From: Hyphochytrium catenoides
Lineage: Eukaryota; Sar; Hyphochytriomycetes; Hyphochytriales; Hyphochytriaceae
Assembly (NCBI GenBank): GCA_900088475.1
Contig: FLMG01002494.1
Span: forward strand, 718-29,925
Direction: 5' to 3'
Length of the DNA stretch: 29,208 nt
Position 1 is the stretch's first letter. The number at the start of each line of letters is the position of its first letter. Of the stretch, positions 1-9,598 are shown piece by piece. Made by a program: the position numbers and the translations under genes. Under the pieces are notes generated by a model that worked only from the letters and a program-made list of their open reading frames with translations, was not told the origin of the DNA and made no database searches.

Positions 1-57
1 AGAGAGAGACAGAGAGAGAGAGACAGAGAGAGACAGAGAGAGAGAGAAGACAGACAG
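1..57. repeat. GA-rich simple repeat at left edge
   Basis: Imperfect (AG)n with interspersed CAG units, starting at or before the window edge. It is purine-rich on the plus strand, so pyrimidine-rich on the minus strand, where a candidate gene reads leftward. Confidence 0.9.
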
Positions 58-74
58 ATCCCTTGGGTGGTTAC

Positions 75-572
75 TTGGTGATGTGAGCCAGTTCCTGTTG
101 AAGGTGCCACGAAGAGGAATGTAACCAACATCCAAAACAGGGGGTAGGGGTTCCTGATATGACCATTGTATTCAGAATATCTAAGTCCTCAGAAGAATCG
201 TGTGCGCGTAAGATGTTGTACTTCAATAAAGTGCGTTGTATCCGCACTAACATTTACCTTTCTTTGGTTATTAGATTCGCGTCCAGTTTGCAGTCCATCA
301 CAATGGACCGTATCACCGGAAGAAAGTACGCACATTAGGTTGTCTGCCTTGTTCCACTTGTACGAGTAAGGAATCAGAGACTCGCCAGGGTGGGACATCT
401 GACGGCCAAGCCCGCAATGGCCCGTCGTTCCCTCCCAGCTCCTGTCATACAAATGTATAGTAATAGGTCGAGATCGATGTAGGATCAGGATTGTGAGCAA
501 AAAGAAGCCAAGCGCCATGAGCCTGACATCTTTCTTCACAATGGATTCTGAAGGCATTTCTGTCCTCATCAT
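75..572 (-). CDS. Candidate partial gene, type II membrane protein of unknown function (exons 572-258 and possibly 153-75)
   Basis: An ATG at 572 (a second ATG follows directly) opens 105 codons. They begin with a polar head containing KK and R, then a hydrophobic stretch at residues 18-31 (LMALGFFLLTILIL), then a hydrophilic part. This looks like the signal anchor of a type II membrane or Golgi protein. At 257 the minus strand reads AAG|GTAAAT, a good donor in phase 0. An acceptor TATCAG ending at 154 restores a phase-0 frame that reads protein-like (PLPPVLDVGYIPLRGTF) and stays open toward the edge; a donor is possible after 75. The acceptor has a weak pyrimidine tract, and no family is recognised. 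Without the second exon the ORF still runs to 127 residues. The start lies 356 bp from the divergent gene at 929. Confidence 0.35.
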
Positions 573-928
573 CGTCCGCCCCTCTAGAAGTCTTTGGTCA
601 AAGACTGGGAACTAAAGGGAGATGAATAGCACTCTTGGCTCTTGACTGCGTGCGTCAAGCAGTGTTGGCCGCAGTCTGCATGAGCAAGAAACACGGCGCC
701 AACAAGACGACGCAGTGCATTGTTGCGTTGTCAAACTGCCTTCTGGTTTGTCAAACCCAAGACGCGGGCCGCAATAGCATAGCTTTGATGACTTTCTTAT
801 CGACAAGCACCACAAGCACCACTACAAAGTAACGCGATCTAACACCCAGAGTAATTTTAACCCGCAAAGTAAACAGAGCATGCCTCATAGATGTAGTTAA
901 TTAGTTGGGGGAAGACTGAGAACTAGCC
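573..928. other. Intergenic region, possible divergent promoter
   Basis: 356 bp between the candidate minus-strand gene and the first Cys-rich gene. Short open stretches here lack ATG starts or recognisable motifs. An in-frame TGA at 917-919 precedes the ATG at 929, so that reading frame cannot extend upstream without splicing. I saw no exon encoding a signal peptide. Confidence 0.5.
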
Positions 929-2089
929 ATGGCTACCTGCCGGTACAAGCTTGGAAAATGCTGCCTTGACGTCAGAGCCGAAGTCAAGAGACCCAAAAGC
1001 TGCACTGAGGCTTGCAAAGAGAGAAAAGACCCGATCACTAATGAGCCTTTAGTCCCGCTCGTCACTGGAGAATACAAAGGTAAGGGGGGCGGGAGTTACC
1101 AGCTATGTGCTGTCTTCATTAAGGGAACCAGAGCCGGATATATGAATGATGAAGCCTTCCCCGGCAAAGGTTGCACGTACGGCTACGGCAACGTCGCCAA
1201 CGAGGCCGAGATTTACGACTGCTATTGCATGAGCCAATCCTCATGCACGGAGGGCAGTTCCCCCCCTATACAATTCATTACAAGGAAGGAGAGCAACAAT
1301 GGGTCGTACAACTGCCAGGAGTATTGCAAGGATCAGACAGTGGAACCACTCAAAAATGGCAGGGTCCTGGCCCTCAATGATGAAGCTCAGGTCTGTACTA
1401 CAGATGAAGGAAACTTGGGTTTCAGACCAGGCACCACCTGGCCCGATTGGCACTCCGGCCACTGCATAGCTGTTGATGCAAGCAACAGGAGCGAGATACT
1501 AACGCAGACCGAGGATTGGAGGTGCCTCTGTACCTTTGAGGAGCCTGAAGAGCAGTCAGAGCCTGTGTCAGCCTTCCCAACACAAAACAACAACATCCCC
1601 ACATCCCCGAAACCTTCAAGCGATGGGCTTTCAACAGGCGCCATTGTTGGGATTGCGATCGGTGCCATAGCCCTACTCGGTATGCTAGTTCTGATCTTCC
1701 TGATCAAAAGACGTAAGAATTCGACAGAAGGAGAATCTCAGCACCTACAGCGGAAGGATGTATATAGCATGGATCGGAACAGCGGCGAACTAGGATTGAC
1801 TCATGGATACATGGAAGTAGCTGAGGTTCAGATTCCGGCTGCCGCCGCGCAACCTATATACACCGCTGAGGCATTGTCAGTCCATGAAGCGTCCACTGCA
1901 CCAAATGCTATTCCAGTTAGCGGAGGAACGAATGTGGTCACAGCTGGCCCTGGTTCGCTGTCCCCTCAACATGATGCCCCTTATCCAGGTCCACGCAAGA
2001 ATAAAAATGTAATGCGAGAGGCGCGAAGGGAAGGACTAGTGGAGAGCGATAGCGATAGTGAAGATAGAGAGGTAGAAAGAGCGCTCTAA
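929..2089 (+). CDS. Cys-rich single-pass membrane protein, paralogue 1 (386 aa)
   Basis: An uninterrupted ORF encodes a Cys-rich segment (residues 1-205, 16 cysteines), a Pro/Ser/Asn linker, one membrane span at about 237-260 followed by KRRK, and a cytoplasmic tail of about 125 residues. The Cys-rich part holds two copies of a six-cysteine module: C25-x3-C29, C60, C82, C98-x-C100, then C129-x3-C133, C156, C179, C199-x-C201. Sequons at N124 (NGS) and N186 (NRS) suit a luminal or extracellular side. The tail carries PAAAAQPIY near 303-311 and an acidic SDSDSED run near the C-terminus that resembles casein kinase 2 sites. The ATG at 929 is preferred because the paralogue at 3122 aligns from its own start. 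No signal peptide is visible, so either an upstream exon is missed or the span acts as a type III anchor. No family is recognised; receptor or adhesion roles are guesses. Confidence 0.8.
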   Translation: MATCRYKLGKCCLDVRAEVKRPKSCTEACKERKDPITNEPLVPLVTGEYKGKGGGSYQLCAVFIKGTRAGYMNDEAFPGKGCTYGYGNVANEAEIYDCYCMSQSSCTEGSSPPIQFITRKESNNGSYNCQEYCKDQTVEPLKNGRVLALNDEAQVCTTDEGNLGFRPGTTWPDWHSGHCIAVDASNRSEILTQTEDWRCLCTFEEPEEQSEPVSAFPTQNNNIPTSPKPSSDGLSTGAIVGIAIGAIALLGMLVLIFLIKRRKNSTEGESQHLQRKDVYSMDRNSGELGLTHGYMEVAEVQIPAAAAQPIYTAEALSVHEASTAPNAIPVSGGTNVVTAGPGSLSPQHDAPYPGPRKNKNVMREARREGLVESDSDSEDREVERAL

Positions 2090-3121
2090 CTCTGATAAAT
2101 CTGCGGCGCGGAGCCTTGAGAAGAAGAAGGCCATGAGCCATGAGGTTGGTACGCAGCGGCGCACTCGTGATGGAGTACGTAGCTAGCTGTACTGCAGTGG
2201 CGAGATGACTTCTTCTAGCTACTCCATGGCTAGCCGTCCTTGTTCTCTGCAAGCAGCATGCGCCAATTTCTCTCCTTTGACTTTCCCGGTCTCCATCCTC
2301 TGGCATGGCATATCGTACCTCGACACAGGTCTGCAAACTCCAACGTCGAAACCCGGGGCTGCTGCTGCCACGCTGCCACCAGACCTCCGGGAGGCGAACG
2401 ACCGAGAGTTCGAGACATACACAATCTGCGGATAAGAAGAAGGTCAACCCAAAGATGTGTCATCGAAAAAATCCAAGCTTGCTCTGGAAAAGACTACGAA
2501 GTTATTTCTGTACCTCACCACCAACATTATCAGGAGACCATCAGACTCAATAAATTTTTGGCAAAGTAAAGAATTATGGCTGCACTTACGGGACCCAGAA
2601 AACGCGACCCTCACTAAACCCTAACAAAACCCTCTTTTATTTTTTATTTTCTATAAAAATAAGCATAGATGCGGTAAAACTGTATTGCCCTCAATAATCT
2701 CTCTCTGAGTCCGCAGCGTGGGGAGTGAACTAGTAGTCCACAGGAACCGATTAACCACGGTAATAAAGAGATGATGATGGCTAGCGCCGCTTTGACTATC
2801 TGACCGCAGTCACAGAAGGAGGATAGAGAACAAGCGGCGACAAGCATCATAGATTGCGGCCTTTATTAGTAGAGCTTCTTCTCTAAAGTGGTGCAGACGG
2901 CAGCAACATCTGTACCGAGTCCCACCTACCGTACGTCTACAAACACCTTGAACCTGCATCTTTGGTCCCCTATTAGACATAGTAGACCATCTCTCGATTA
3001 GAGCAGCACTGAGACTGGGGCTGGCAAAGCTCACAGGACCTGCATAAGGTCACAACATATATTTGTCGGGTGCCACGAACGACAAAGAGAACCCGCAGAC
3101 TCTAACGGGAGAAAGCGACCA
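2090..3121. other. Intergenic region between the Cys-rich paralogues
   Basis: About 1 kb with no supportable gene. It presumably holds the 3' region of the first paralogue and the promoter of the second. A telo-box AAACCCTAA lies at 2616-2624. The frame of the second paralogue stays open upstream of its ATG back to a TAG at 2999-3001, but the translation there is hydrophilic and does not supply a signal peptide. Confidence 0.6.
2616..2624. promoter_or_regulatory. Telo-box-like motif
   Basis: Exact AAACCCTAA, about 500 bp upstream of the second Cys-rich gene. In plants this element is found in promoters of ribosomal and growth genes. Whether it functions here is unknown. Confidence 0.3.
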
Positions 3122-4336
3122 ATGTCCTTGTGCCGGTTCAAGACAGACACGTGCTGCGTTCAGGTTGCAACGGAGGTTCGAAAGCCAAAGAGCTGCGCAG
3201 CCGCATGCGGGGAGAAGAGGGATCCAACTACCGGTGAGCCGCTTGTCCCTATCCTTACTGGTGAGTATGAGGGCAAGGGCGGAGGTAGCTACCAACTCTG
3301 CGCTGTGTTTGAAGGAGATGGGATCGAACAGACTACGGGTTTTCGTTCGGGGTTTATGCTCCCTACGCAATATCCTGGAGATGGCTGCACCTATGGATAT
3401 GGAAATGCCGCCAAAGAGGCCTCCAAGTACGACTGCTATTGCATGACTTCCGCTTGCACAGTCGATGGAGACAAAGCACCGTTGCAGTTAATCACTGTGG
3501 AGCAGAGCAACAATGGCACCTACGACTGCCACAAGCAATGCGAGAGCCATGCACTAAAGTTGCCAATGCCTGCAAATGGCTCAGCTTTAGCCCTCAATGA
3601 CGCAGCTCAGGTATGTGCTACAAATGAAGGAGGATTGGGATTTAGACCGGCCACTACTTGGCCCGAGTTCCATTCCGGTAAATGTATTGCGGTCGATGAA
3701 GAGAAGAAAGACGAAATTTTGACCCAGACGGAGGACTGGAAGTGTCTTTGTACTTTTGATATCAATAAGCTTCAGAAGACCATACCGCCGCCATCGAATG
3801 ACTCCGTACCCGTCAATCTTCCTCCGACTGCAAGTCCATCCACCTCTTCGTCGTCAAACGGTGGACTATCCCGGGGTGCCATTGCCGGCATTATAGTTGG
3901 TGCCGTAGTGCTTCTGGGCTTGGTGATCCTCATCCTTGTCGTGCGCAAGAGAAAGCTGAAGAGACAACACGGTTCGACCGAGCCAGCGGAGAATGTCTCT
4001 AGAGGGAGAGCCGAAAAGTTGGACGAGTTGGAAGCAGAGCAAGTTAGCTATTCTAACGCGTTGGATGTTCCTCCAGCTGCGGCGCAGCCAATCTATTCTG
4101 CAGAAGTGATCCATGTCCACGAAGGGCTTGTCTCTCCTACTGGGGCTGTCCCTGTTCCTAGCCATGGGTCGGTAATTACGGCATCCAGCCTGTTAGCCAG
4201 CGGAGTTAGAGTTTCGGCCTCAAGTAACGATGCGCGCCAACCACCAGAGACGAACAAGAAGGAAGCCATGAGGAGGCACGGAGTCTTGGAAACCGATAGC
4301 GACGACGAAGATCTCAAAGTTGAGACCAGCCTTTAG
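3122..4336 (+). CDS. Cys-rich single-pass membrane protein, paralogue 2 (404 aa)
   Basis: Tandem paralogue of the gene at 929, same strand, 1032 bp downstream, also without introns. All 16 cysteines are conserved: 4, 11, 12, 25, 29, 60, 89, 105, 107, 112, 136, 140, 165, 188, 208, 210. Long identical blocks include GKGGGSYQLCAVF, NDCYC-type CxC ends and ILTQTEDW. A seven-residue insertion sits between C60 and C89. The membrane span is at about 252-274, followed by RKRKLKR. The tail keeps PPAAAQPIYSAE and an acidic TDSDDED run. It ends in ETSL, which fits a class I PDZ ligand, but paralogue 1 ends ERAL, so this is not conserved. NGT at 131-133 is a possible glycosylation site. As in paralogue 1, no signal peptide is visible. 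The function is unknown. The pair looks like an older tandem duplication whose tails and linkers have diverged more than the modules. Confidence 0.8.
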   Translation: MSLCRFKTDTCCVQVATEVRKPKSCAAACGEKRDPTTGEPLVPILTGEYEGKGGGSYQLCAVFEGDGIEQTTGFRSGFMLPTQYPGDGCTYGYGNAAKEASKYDCYCMTSACTVDGDKAPLQLITVEQSNNGTYDCHKQCESHALKLPMPANGSALALNDAAQVCATNEGGLGFRPATTWPEFHSGKCIAVDEEKKDEILTQTEDWKCLCTFDINKLQKTIPPPSNDSVPVNLPPTASPSTSSSSNGGLSRGAIAGIIVGAVVLLGLVILILVVRKRKLKRQHGSTEPAENVSRGRAEKLDELEAEQVSYSNALDVPPAAAQPIYSAEVIHVHEGLVSPTGAVPVPSHGSVITASSLLASGVRVSASSNDARQPPETNKKEAMRRHGVLETDSDDEDLKVETSL

Positions 4337-5720
4337 AGGCGGCCCCTCTATGCCGTCGGCCCTGAACTCCTCATGGCATGTATAGCTGGAGATACCTGGC
4401 AGATTCGGCAAAGACCTATATACTCATGTACATTTTTAGTAAATAGATACTCAGTACTACCTCTCAAGCTTTGAGCTCAAAAAAGACCTTTATTGCCTGG
4501 TTGCTATACAAGGACGCTACCCTTGTGCGATTGACTAGTGTAAGTCAGTCTCACTTCTTTATCCCCGGTCAGGGTGAGAAGCCGCTTCCAGCAGTACCGC
4601 AAACCATAAAGTTTAGGACTATATATGTATCATGTCGTTCTTCTTCAGCAACTTCTCTTTCCTTTTGGTGATTGTTTTCCTTCTTATGAGCGCGAACTGC
4701 ATGGCCGCTATGTCGACTGAGGGTCGGTCTCACGTGGAGGAGGAAATAGATAACTCTAGCTCTTGGAAGGCAGTCTAAGCATGGCAGTTTGAAGAAGAGC
4801 ATGCCTGAGCAACAATCTTCCTAGGTCTTGTTGGGCGGGCGGACAAGATAAGCTTTACCCTCCTCAAGGCTCAGAAGCTTCAACAGCGTTCTTCACTGCG
4901 TTTCTACCTACTCAAGCCAATAGACTGCAGTGATGGCCTCCGCTAATCTCCGATCTTCCACTTCACCGTCCCAGGGCTGCTTCTGCGGCCAGATACGTCC
5001 CTAGAACTACAGCTTTACAGCCTCAACAGGCGCGCAGAGTCATCAGAAGACCCGCCACCAATCTGCCATGAGAGGCAGGCATCTTCAACATCTTCAACCA
5101 CCACTCAAAGGAAGGCCCGGGTTATTCGTTACTCGGGACTTATGTATTAGGTAGAATACAGACTTTATTAAAATACCCAAATACCTTATCCGGATAAAGG
5201 ATGGGCTTATCGTTGGAAGTGAGGGGTAAACAACAAATACTGTGAGACAGAGCGTGATGCCGCGAATGCGAGTCAATCAATACATATATTAACCCCTAAC
5301 GAAGTTGGTAAGACAGAGGTTGATTGCGAGAGATAGGAAGAGTGCCACAAGGTGAAGTGATGTGCGCTCAGCTTCTTCCACACTTCTCGTCTGCGATGGA
5401 GTCCCCACTTCCAGCGGCACGGCGATGATGTTGGCCAGGCAGGCAGAGGGAGCGCAGCCATCTGCGACGATGTGATAGAGTAAGATAGGAGGCGCGGAGC
5501 GACAGCTGACTTCCGCGGAGCTGTCTGAGTCTCTGCTGCTCTGCGTGGTAAAACTCTCCATGCTTCACTTGCTTGCTTTCGGTTATATTTAGGGTTGCAG
5601 TCTCTTTCTTGGAGAAAGGCCTCAGCGATGTGGTGGGCCAGTTCACACTGAGCGTTAGAAGCTCACTCGACCTGGCTCCCCGGCGGACCCCTGAACTGGT
5701 TATTCTGAGACAGGAAGACC
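4337..5720. other. Intergenic region before the oxidase gene
   Basis: About 1.4 kb without a supportable gene; open stretches on either strand are short and have no motif or splice support. It contains one copy of CCCGGGTTATT at 5116-5126 (other copies near 18.3 kb), an AT-rich patch around 5140-5200, and a telo-box in reverse orientation at 5588-5596, about 130 bp upstream of the oxidase ATG. Confidence 0.5.
5588..5596. promoter_or_regulatory. Telo-box-like motif upstream of the oxidase gene
   Basis: Exact TTTAGGGTT, the reverse complement of AAACCCTAA, 125 bp before the oxidase start codon, a position compatible with a promoter element. The only support is sequence identity to the plant motif and its recurrence in this window. 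Confidence 0.35.
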
Positions 5721-8700
5721 ATGGGCAAGCTTGCGTATGTCTCAGTGCCCATGGGAGAAGCCGAGAACCGTTCTTCTACAGCGCCGACGACTCCGTCTGA
5801 GTGCGGGTCAACTGTTCCCGCCTCTGAGCCTTCTCCTTCTTTGCCTGGGGCCACTCTCTCTTCATCGCCCACACCCAAGAAGGCTGACCCCACCAGCGCA
5901 GTGGGTGAGGTTCAGACATACGGAAGCATCGAGGTGCCTCGAGCCGAAAGCAATGACAAAGGACCTTTGAGGTGAGGAAGTGGCCACCTCTCTGAACGTT
6001 GTCTCTTGGCATGACCCATCCTTTCACTCTCCCAAAACTTCTTTGTAATGATCTGTCATCCTGTATCACTTCTGGCCCATCCTTCAGCCTTTAGATCCGG
6101 TAATCCTAACGTTTTTTTCAGAGCTTTGACTATTCACGAAGCGCCTTCTTCTTTGTGCTGAGACATGCTTGGCCCTTGTCAAACTCTTCCTTTTTGACCT
6201 TTGTCGTCCTACTTCCTCATTGTCTGTGAATGACGCTCTTCGCTCTTACTAGCAGGGAGCGTCGCCGTGCTCTTCTTCTTCTTATCTCGGTTCTCGCTGT
6301 GCTACTGGTTATTGGAGGACTCCTTCTCCAACACGGTCTTCAAGCTGTCTGGGACCCCGTTGCGATTGAGTTTGGTAGCAAAGCCGGCCACTTGGAAGAG
6401 CTCAGGGAGCCCAACGCTGTCTCCTCAATCAATGGCTTGCTTGAGACCTCGCTGGAGGTAGTGCCAACCTATTACCAGGGTCGTGTCTCCTACATGACTA
6501 GAAGCTACAATGGGACCATCCCAGGACCGACGTTAAGGTGCGCATCTCAGGGTATTTCTCACCCTTGCTAGTCATCTCTCCTGGCTCTGTCTCTATTTGG
6601 CTCTCGGCGTCTCTCTTCTGCTTCCTCACGCTCCTGCAAAGGATTCCTCGGAAGTTTAGGGTTTTGCACCTCCATCAGTTGAATCGCTCTTCCTTTGTTC
6701 CAGATTCTTCTGCTCTTCATCACAATGCCTTTCCTCAGTCTCATAGGATAAGAACTGTGCTGTCTCTCTCCCTCTCTCTCTTCTCCTCTTATCTTTCGCG
6801 TAGCCTTCTTTCTCCACACCCTAACCCTCCTCCCTGAACCCTCACCTGCCCGCCTTTAGAGTCCGACCAGGAGACACTCTAAAGATTAAGCTGGTCAATC
6901 GGTTAGGACCGAACCTTTCTGGCCCTGAGAGAGAAAGAGATAACTTCTTCCATTCTCCGAATACGACCAACCTTCACGTTCATGGCCTGCATGTCTCTCC
7001 GTCAGGGAAGGCAGATAACGTCTTTAGAGCATGTGTGCCTGGAGAAGAGATAGAGTATGAGTACGTCCTCCCACTTTCGCATCCAAGCGGACTCTTTCAC
7101 TATCATCCGCACTTCCATGGGTCAGCCACTCTGCAGGTAATATGGTATCGTTGTGAGGAGAACCGAGTGATCGAACTGACAAATAAAGACGTACACCGGC
7201 GAGAAATAGGTTTGATAATATCTGCAAGGACAACGAAATGGGCGGGAGGAAAGGAAGAGAGCGAGAGTGTGTGTGTGAGAGAGATAGAGAGAGAAAGGAA
7301 GAAGAGTAGGGGGGAGAAACCATGGCAACTGCTAGCGATGAAAAGGAGGGAAGGGCCACACTGGAGTTGACTAGTTTGACCGAACGCTTATCAGCTTCGT
7401 TATGGCTCTTGCTAATTCTTCAGGTTGGAGGCGGTATGGAAGGCGCCATCATCGTGGAGGACAGAGAAGAGCTTCTCCCTGTCGCTCTTTCCGCGATGAA
7501 GGAGAGGCTTTTAGTCGTACAAATCATCAATGTGGGCGTGGGTACGCTGCGGAACTATCTCAATGTGCATAGAATCTCGCACAGTACGCTGGATCTCAAA
7601 GAGAGACTCCCACCCGAAGAAGAGAAGCAGCAGGGAAAGATAGTTGACGAGAAGGAGACCAGACGAAGAGAAGAGAGGAGGATGAACTTTCTCTACTATG
7701 CCATAGTGAATGGGCAAGATCAACCCAAGATGACGATGAAGCCGGGAGAGTTCCAACGCCTAAGACTGCTCAATGCTGGGGACAACGACATATTAGAGAT
7801 CTACATTGACGAAACAGAAGTAGGACGGGGTAGAGATTTCGAGTCTTCTCTTTTCTCCTCTCCTCGCGACTTTACCTCCTCCTGTGAGATGGTAGTCTTA
7901 GCTCGTGATGGCGTATATCTACGAGAGCCGCGGAGAAAAGGGATTGTGGTCGTTGCTCCGGGTAGTAGAGCAGACTTCGCTGTGCGGTGCAATGAGTCCG
8001 GCATTTTTTCTCTTTCATCCAAGAGGTTTTCTAGCCTTGACAGCTACATGGGCTTGGGGTCTGACGTTTACAGTGGCAGGCTAGCGTTTCTCGTTATTGA
8101 GGGAGAGAAGAAAGAGATGCAATATCCCTTTTCTCTCCCTCCCACGGGGCTCGACAATCTCACTCATCTAGAGAGAGGGAAAGTAGACTCTTTCTTTCGC
8201 TTCGAGTGGTTCCATGGCGGACATGTAGAGATAGATGGAGCCAACTATACAGCCTATGGCGTCAATGGTGCGTGGGAAAGAAAGTCAGAGGGAGAGTTGA
8301 TGTCAAAGTGAAGCATAGGCTGGAGGCGGTTTTGAGTGATAGTTCAGACCACTTGCAGTTAATCTCTCTGTCTGTCTGCAGTCTCTCTCTCTTGCTCGTT
8401 TTTCTGTTCTCTCTCGCTCCATGCTCTTTCTGTTCTGGCCTGTGACTCTCTTTTCCCGGCGGCAGTCATTTTATGCATACACACACTGCGACTGACCCAG
8501 CTCCTTTCTTGGCTTCTGACTTCCGCTTAGGCGTTGCGTACAATGGAACCCCCATCTATACCAGCAGATTGAACGCTGTAAATGAGTGGGACCTGGTAAA
8601 CTTGAAAAAGGGTGAAGGAGAGCAAGACACCAATCATCCTTGGCACATTCACGTGAATCATGTACAGATAGTGTCAGTTTCTCATGGAGAAGGTGTGGAC

Positions 8701-9087
8701 TATGACGTGGGCGACTGGAGAGACACGATCACCCTTCCTACCCCAGGCAACACCACTGTGCGCTTTGTGAATCGAGACTTTATTGGGGAGGTATGTCCTC
8801 TTTCTCTCTCTCAGATCGCACCTGTCTTTCAATCCCGTCCAAGGTGGTACATCCTTATACTAATGTCATACAATCTCTCAGCTTCTACAGCCCTTCTGCC
8901 TCATACCACTTCTTATACCTTCTGCATACTCCCGTCATTAATCTCGTGATTCTCATGGGCATGACGTCTTAGTAATAGCCTTTCACTGAGCATCGAATGA
9001 TATTCTCATCTTCAGCACCTGGCTCACTGTCACATCGTTGCCCATTGTGACCTCGGCATGAAGGCCAAGATAGCAATTGTGCCATGA
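5721..9087 (+). CDS. Membrane-anchored multicopper oxidase (six exons, 661 aa)
   Basis: Exons 5721-5971, 6256-6537, 6860-7136, 7424-8267, 8531-8790 and 9016-9087 join in frame (1986 nt). The protein has an 83-residue polar, Ser/Pro-rich N-terminal head, RERRR, one hydrophobic span at about 89-108, then a cupredoxin ectodomain. That order predicts a type II membrane protein with the oxidase outside or in the lumen. All four copper motifs are intact: NLHVHGLHV (H217, H219), HYHPHFHG (H260, H262), HPWHIH (H587, H590, H592) and HCHIVAH with M653 as likely axial residue (H642, C643, H644, H648). This supports a type 1 site and a trinuclear cluster coupling one-electron oxidation to reduction of O2 to water. 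The middle part (VNGQDQPKMTMKPGEFQRLRLLNAG) resembles bacterial-type three-domain oxidases. The substrate cannot be read: phenols, Fe(II) or Cu(I) are all possible. The C-terminal exon encodes only 23 residues but carries the last copper motif. The gene converges on the transporter at 9599. Confidence 0.95.
6655..6663. promoter_or_regulatory. Telo-box-like motif inside oxidase intron 2
   Basis: Third exact TTTAGGGTT in the window, within the intron 6538-6859. Its intronic position argues against a simple promoter role. Confidence 0.2.
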
Positions 9088-9598
9088 AGCCAGCCACCTA
9101 CCGGCACTCTGTCTCCCGTTGCTGACTACACCAGGCGCCACCCACCTCCTTTGCCGCTTCTTTTCTCTTTGCTAGCAAGGATCGTGGGGCCTATCGACAG
9201 CTCACCAAACAACCGACTGCTTCTTTCTCTCTCTGCCATCGCCGCCGACCGCTATCTAGAAGATCTAATAATAATAGACGACCACTGTCGCCCCTTCGGC
9301 CACATTTTTTCAGGGAAAGAGCTATCCGTTCAAAAACTCCAGCATTGCAGGCTGAATAGTAAACGTTAGGGCCAGGGAAGCACTATGTGAAAAGGCTAGT
9401 AAGTGAGCAGTCAGACTACCCGCCCCGTTATATAGTTAAATGTATATACATAGCTGACTCTGGCTCTGGCAGATTGATTGGGAAAGGATGAAAATGAAAA
9501 GCAGCTTAAGATTGTCACAGAAAGAGAGAGGGAATGTGTGAGAGTGAGACATATCCCGATACGTGTCTCTCTTCTCGGATGTCTCTCTGTTCCTTCTC
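9088..9598. other. Convergent intergenic region
   Basis: 511 bp between the stop codons of the oxidase (+) and the amino-acid transporter (-). It should hold both 3' untranslated regions. The open stretches inside it lack starts or motifs. Confidence 0.6.

Noticed and set aside
2644-2850. Hydrophobic 68-codon minus-strand frame
   Set aside because: It has an ATG and two hydrophobic stretches but no family signature, no clear splice sites and no support from neighbours; chance is likely in AT-mixed intergenic DNA.
5289-5646. Overlapping minus-strand frames upstream of the oxidase
   Set aside because: Three frames are open at once with low-information translations; this is the expected oxidase promoter region.
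6821-6840. CCCTAACCCT as a telomere remnant
   Set aside because: Only one and a half units within an oxidase intron; too short to be an interstitial telomere array.
7322-7423. Apparent protein start upstream of oxidase exon 4 (ATG at 7322)
   Set aside because: It is read-through of intron 3. The CAG|GTAATA donor at 7137 and TTCAG acceptor at 7423 restore the ATLQ-VGGGMEG motif of multicopper oxidases.
8268-8530. Open frame continuing past oxidase exon 4, and a separate ATG at 8473
   Set aside because: Splicing at G|GTGCGT and CTTAG restores VNG-VAYNGT in frame; both open stretches are intronic.
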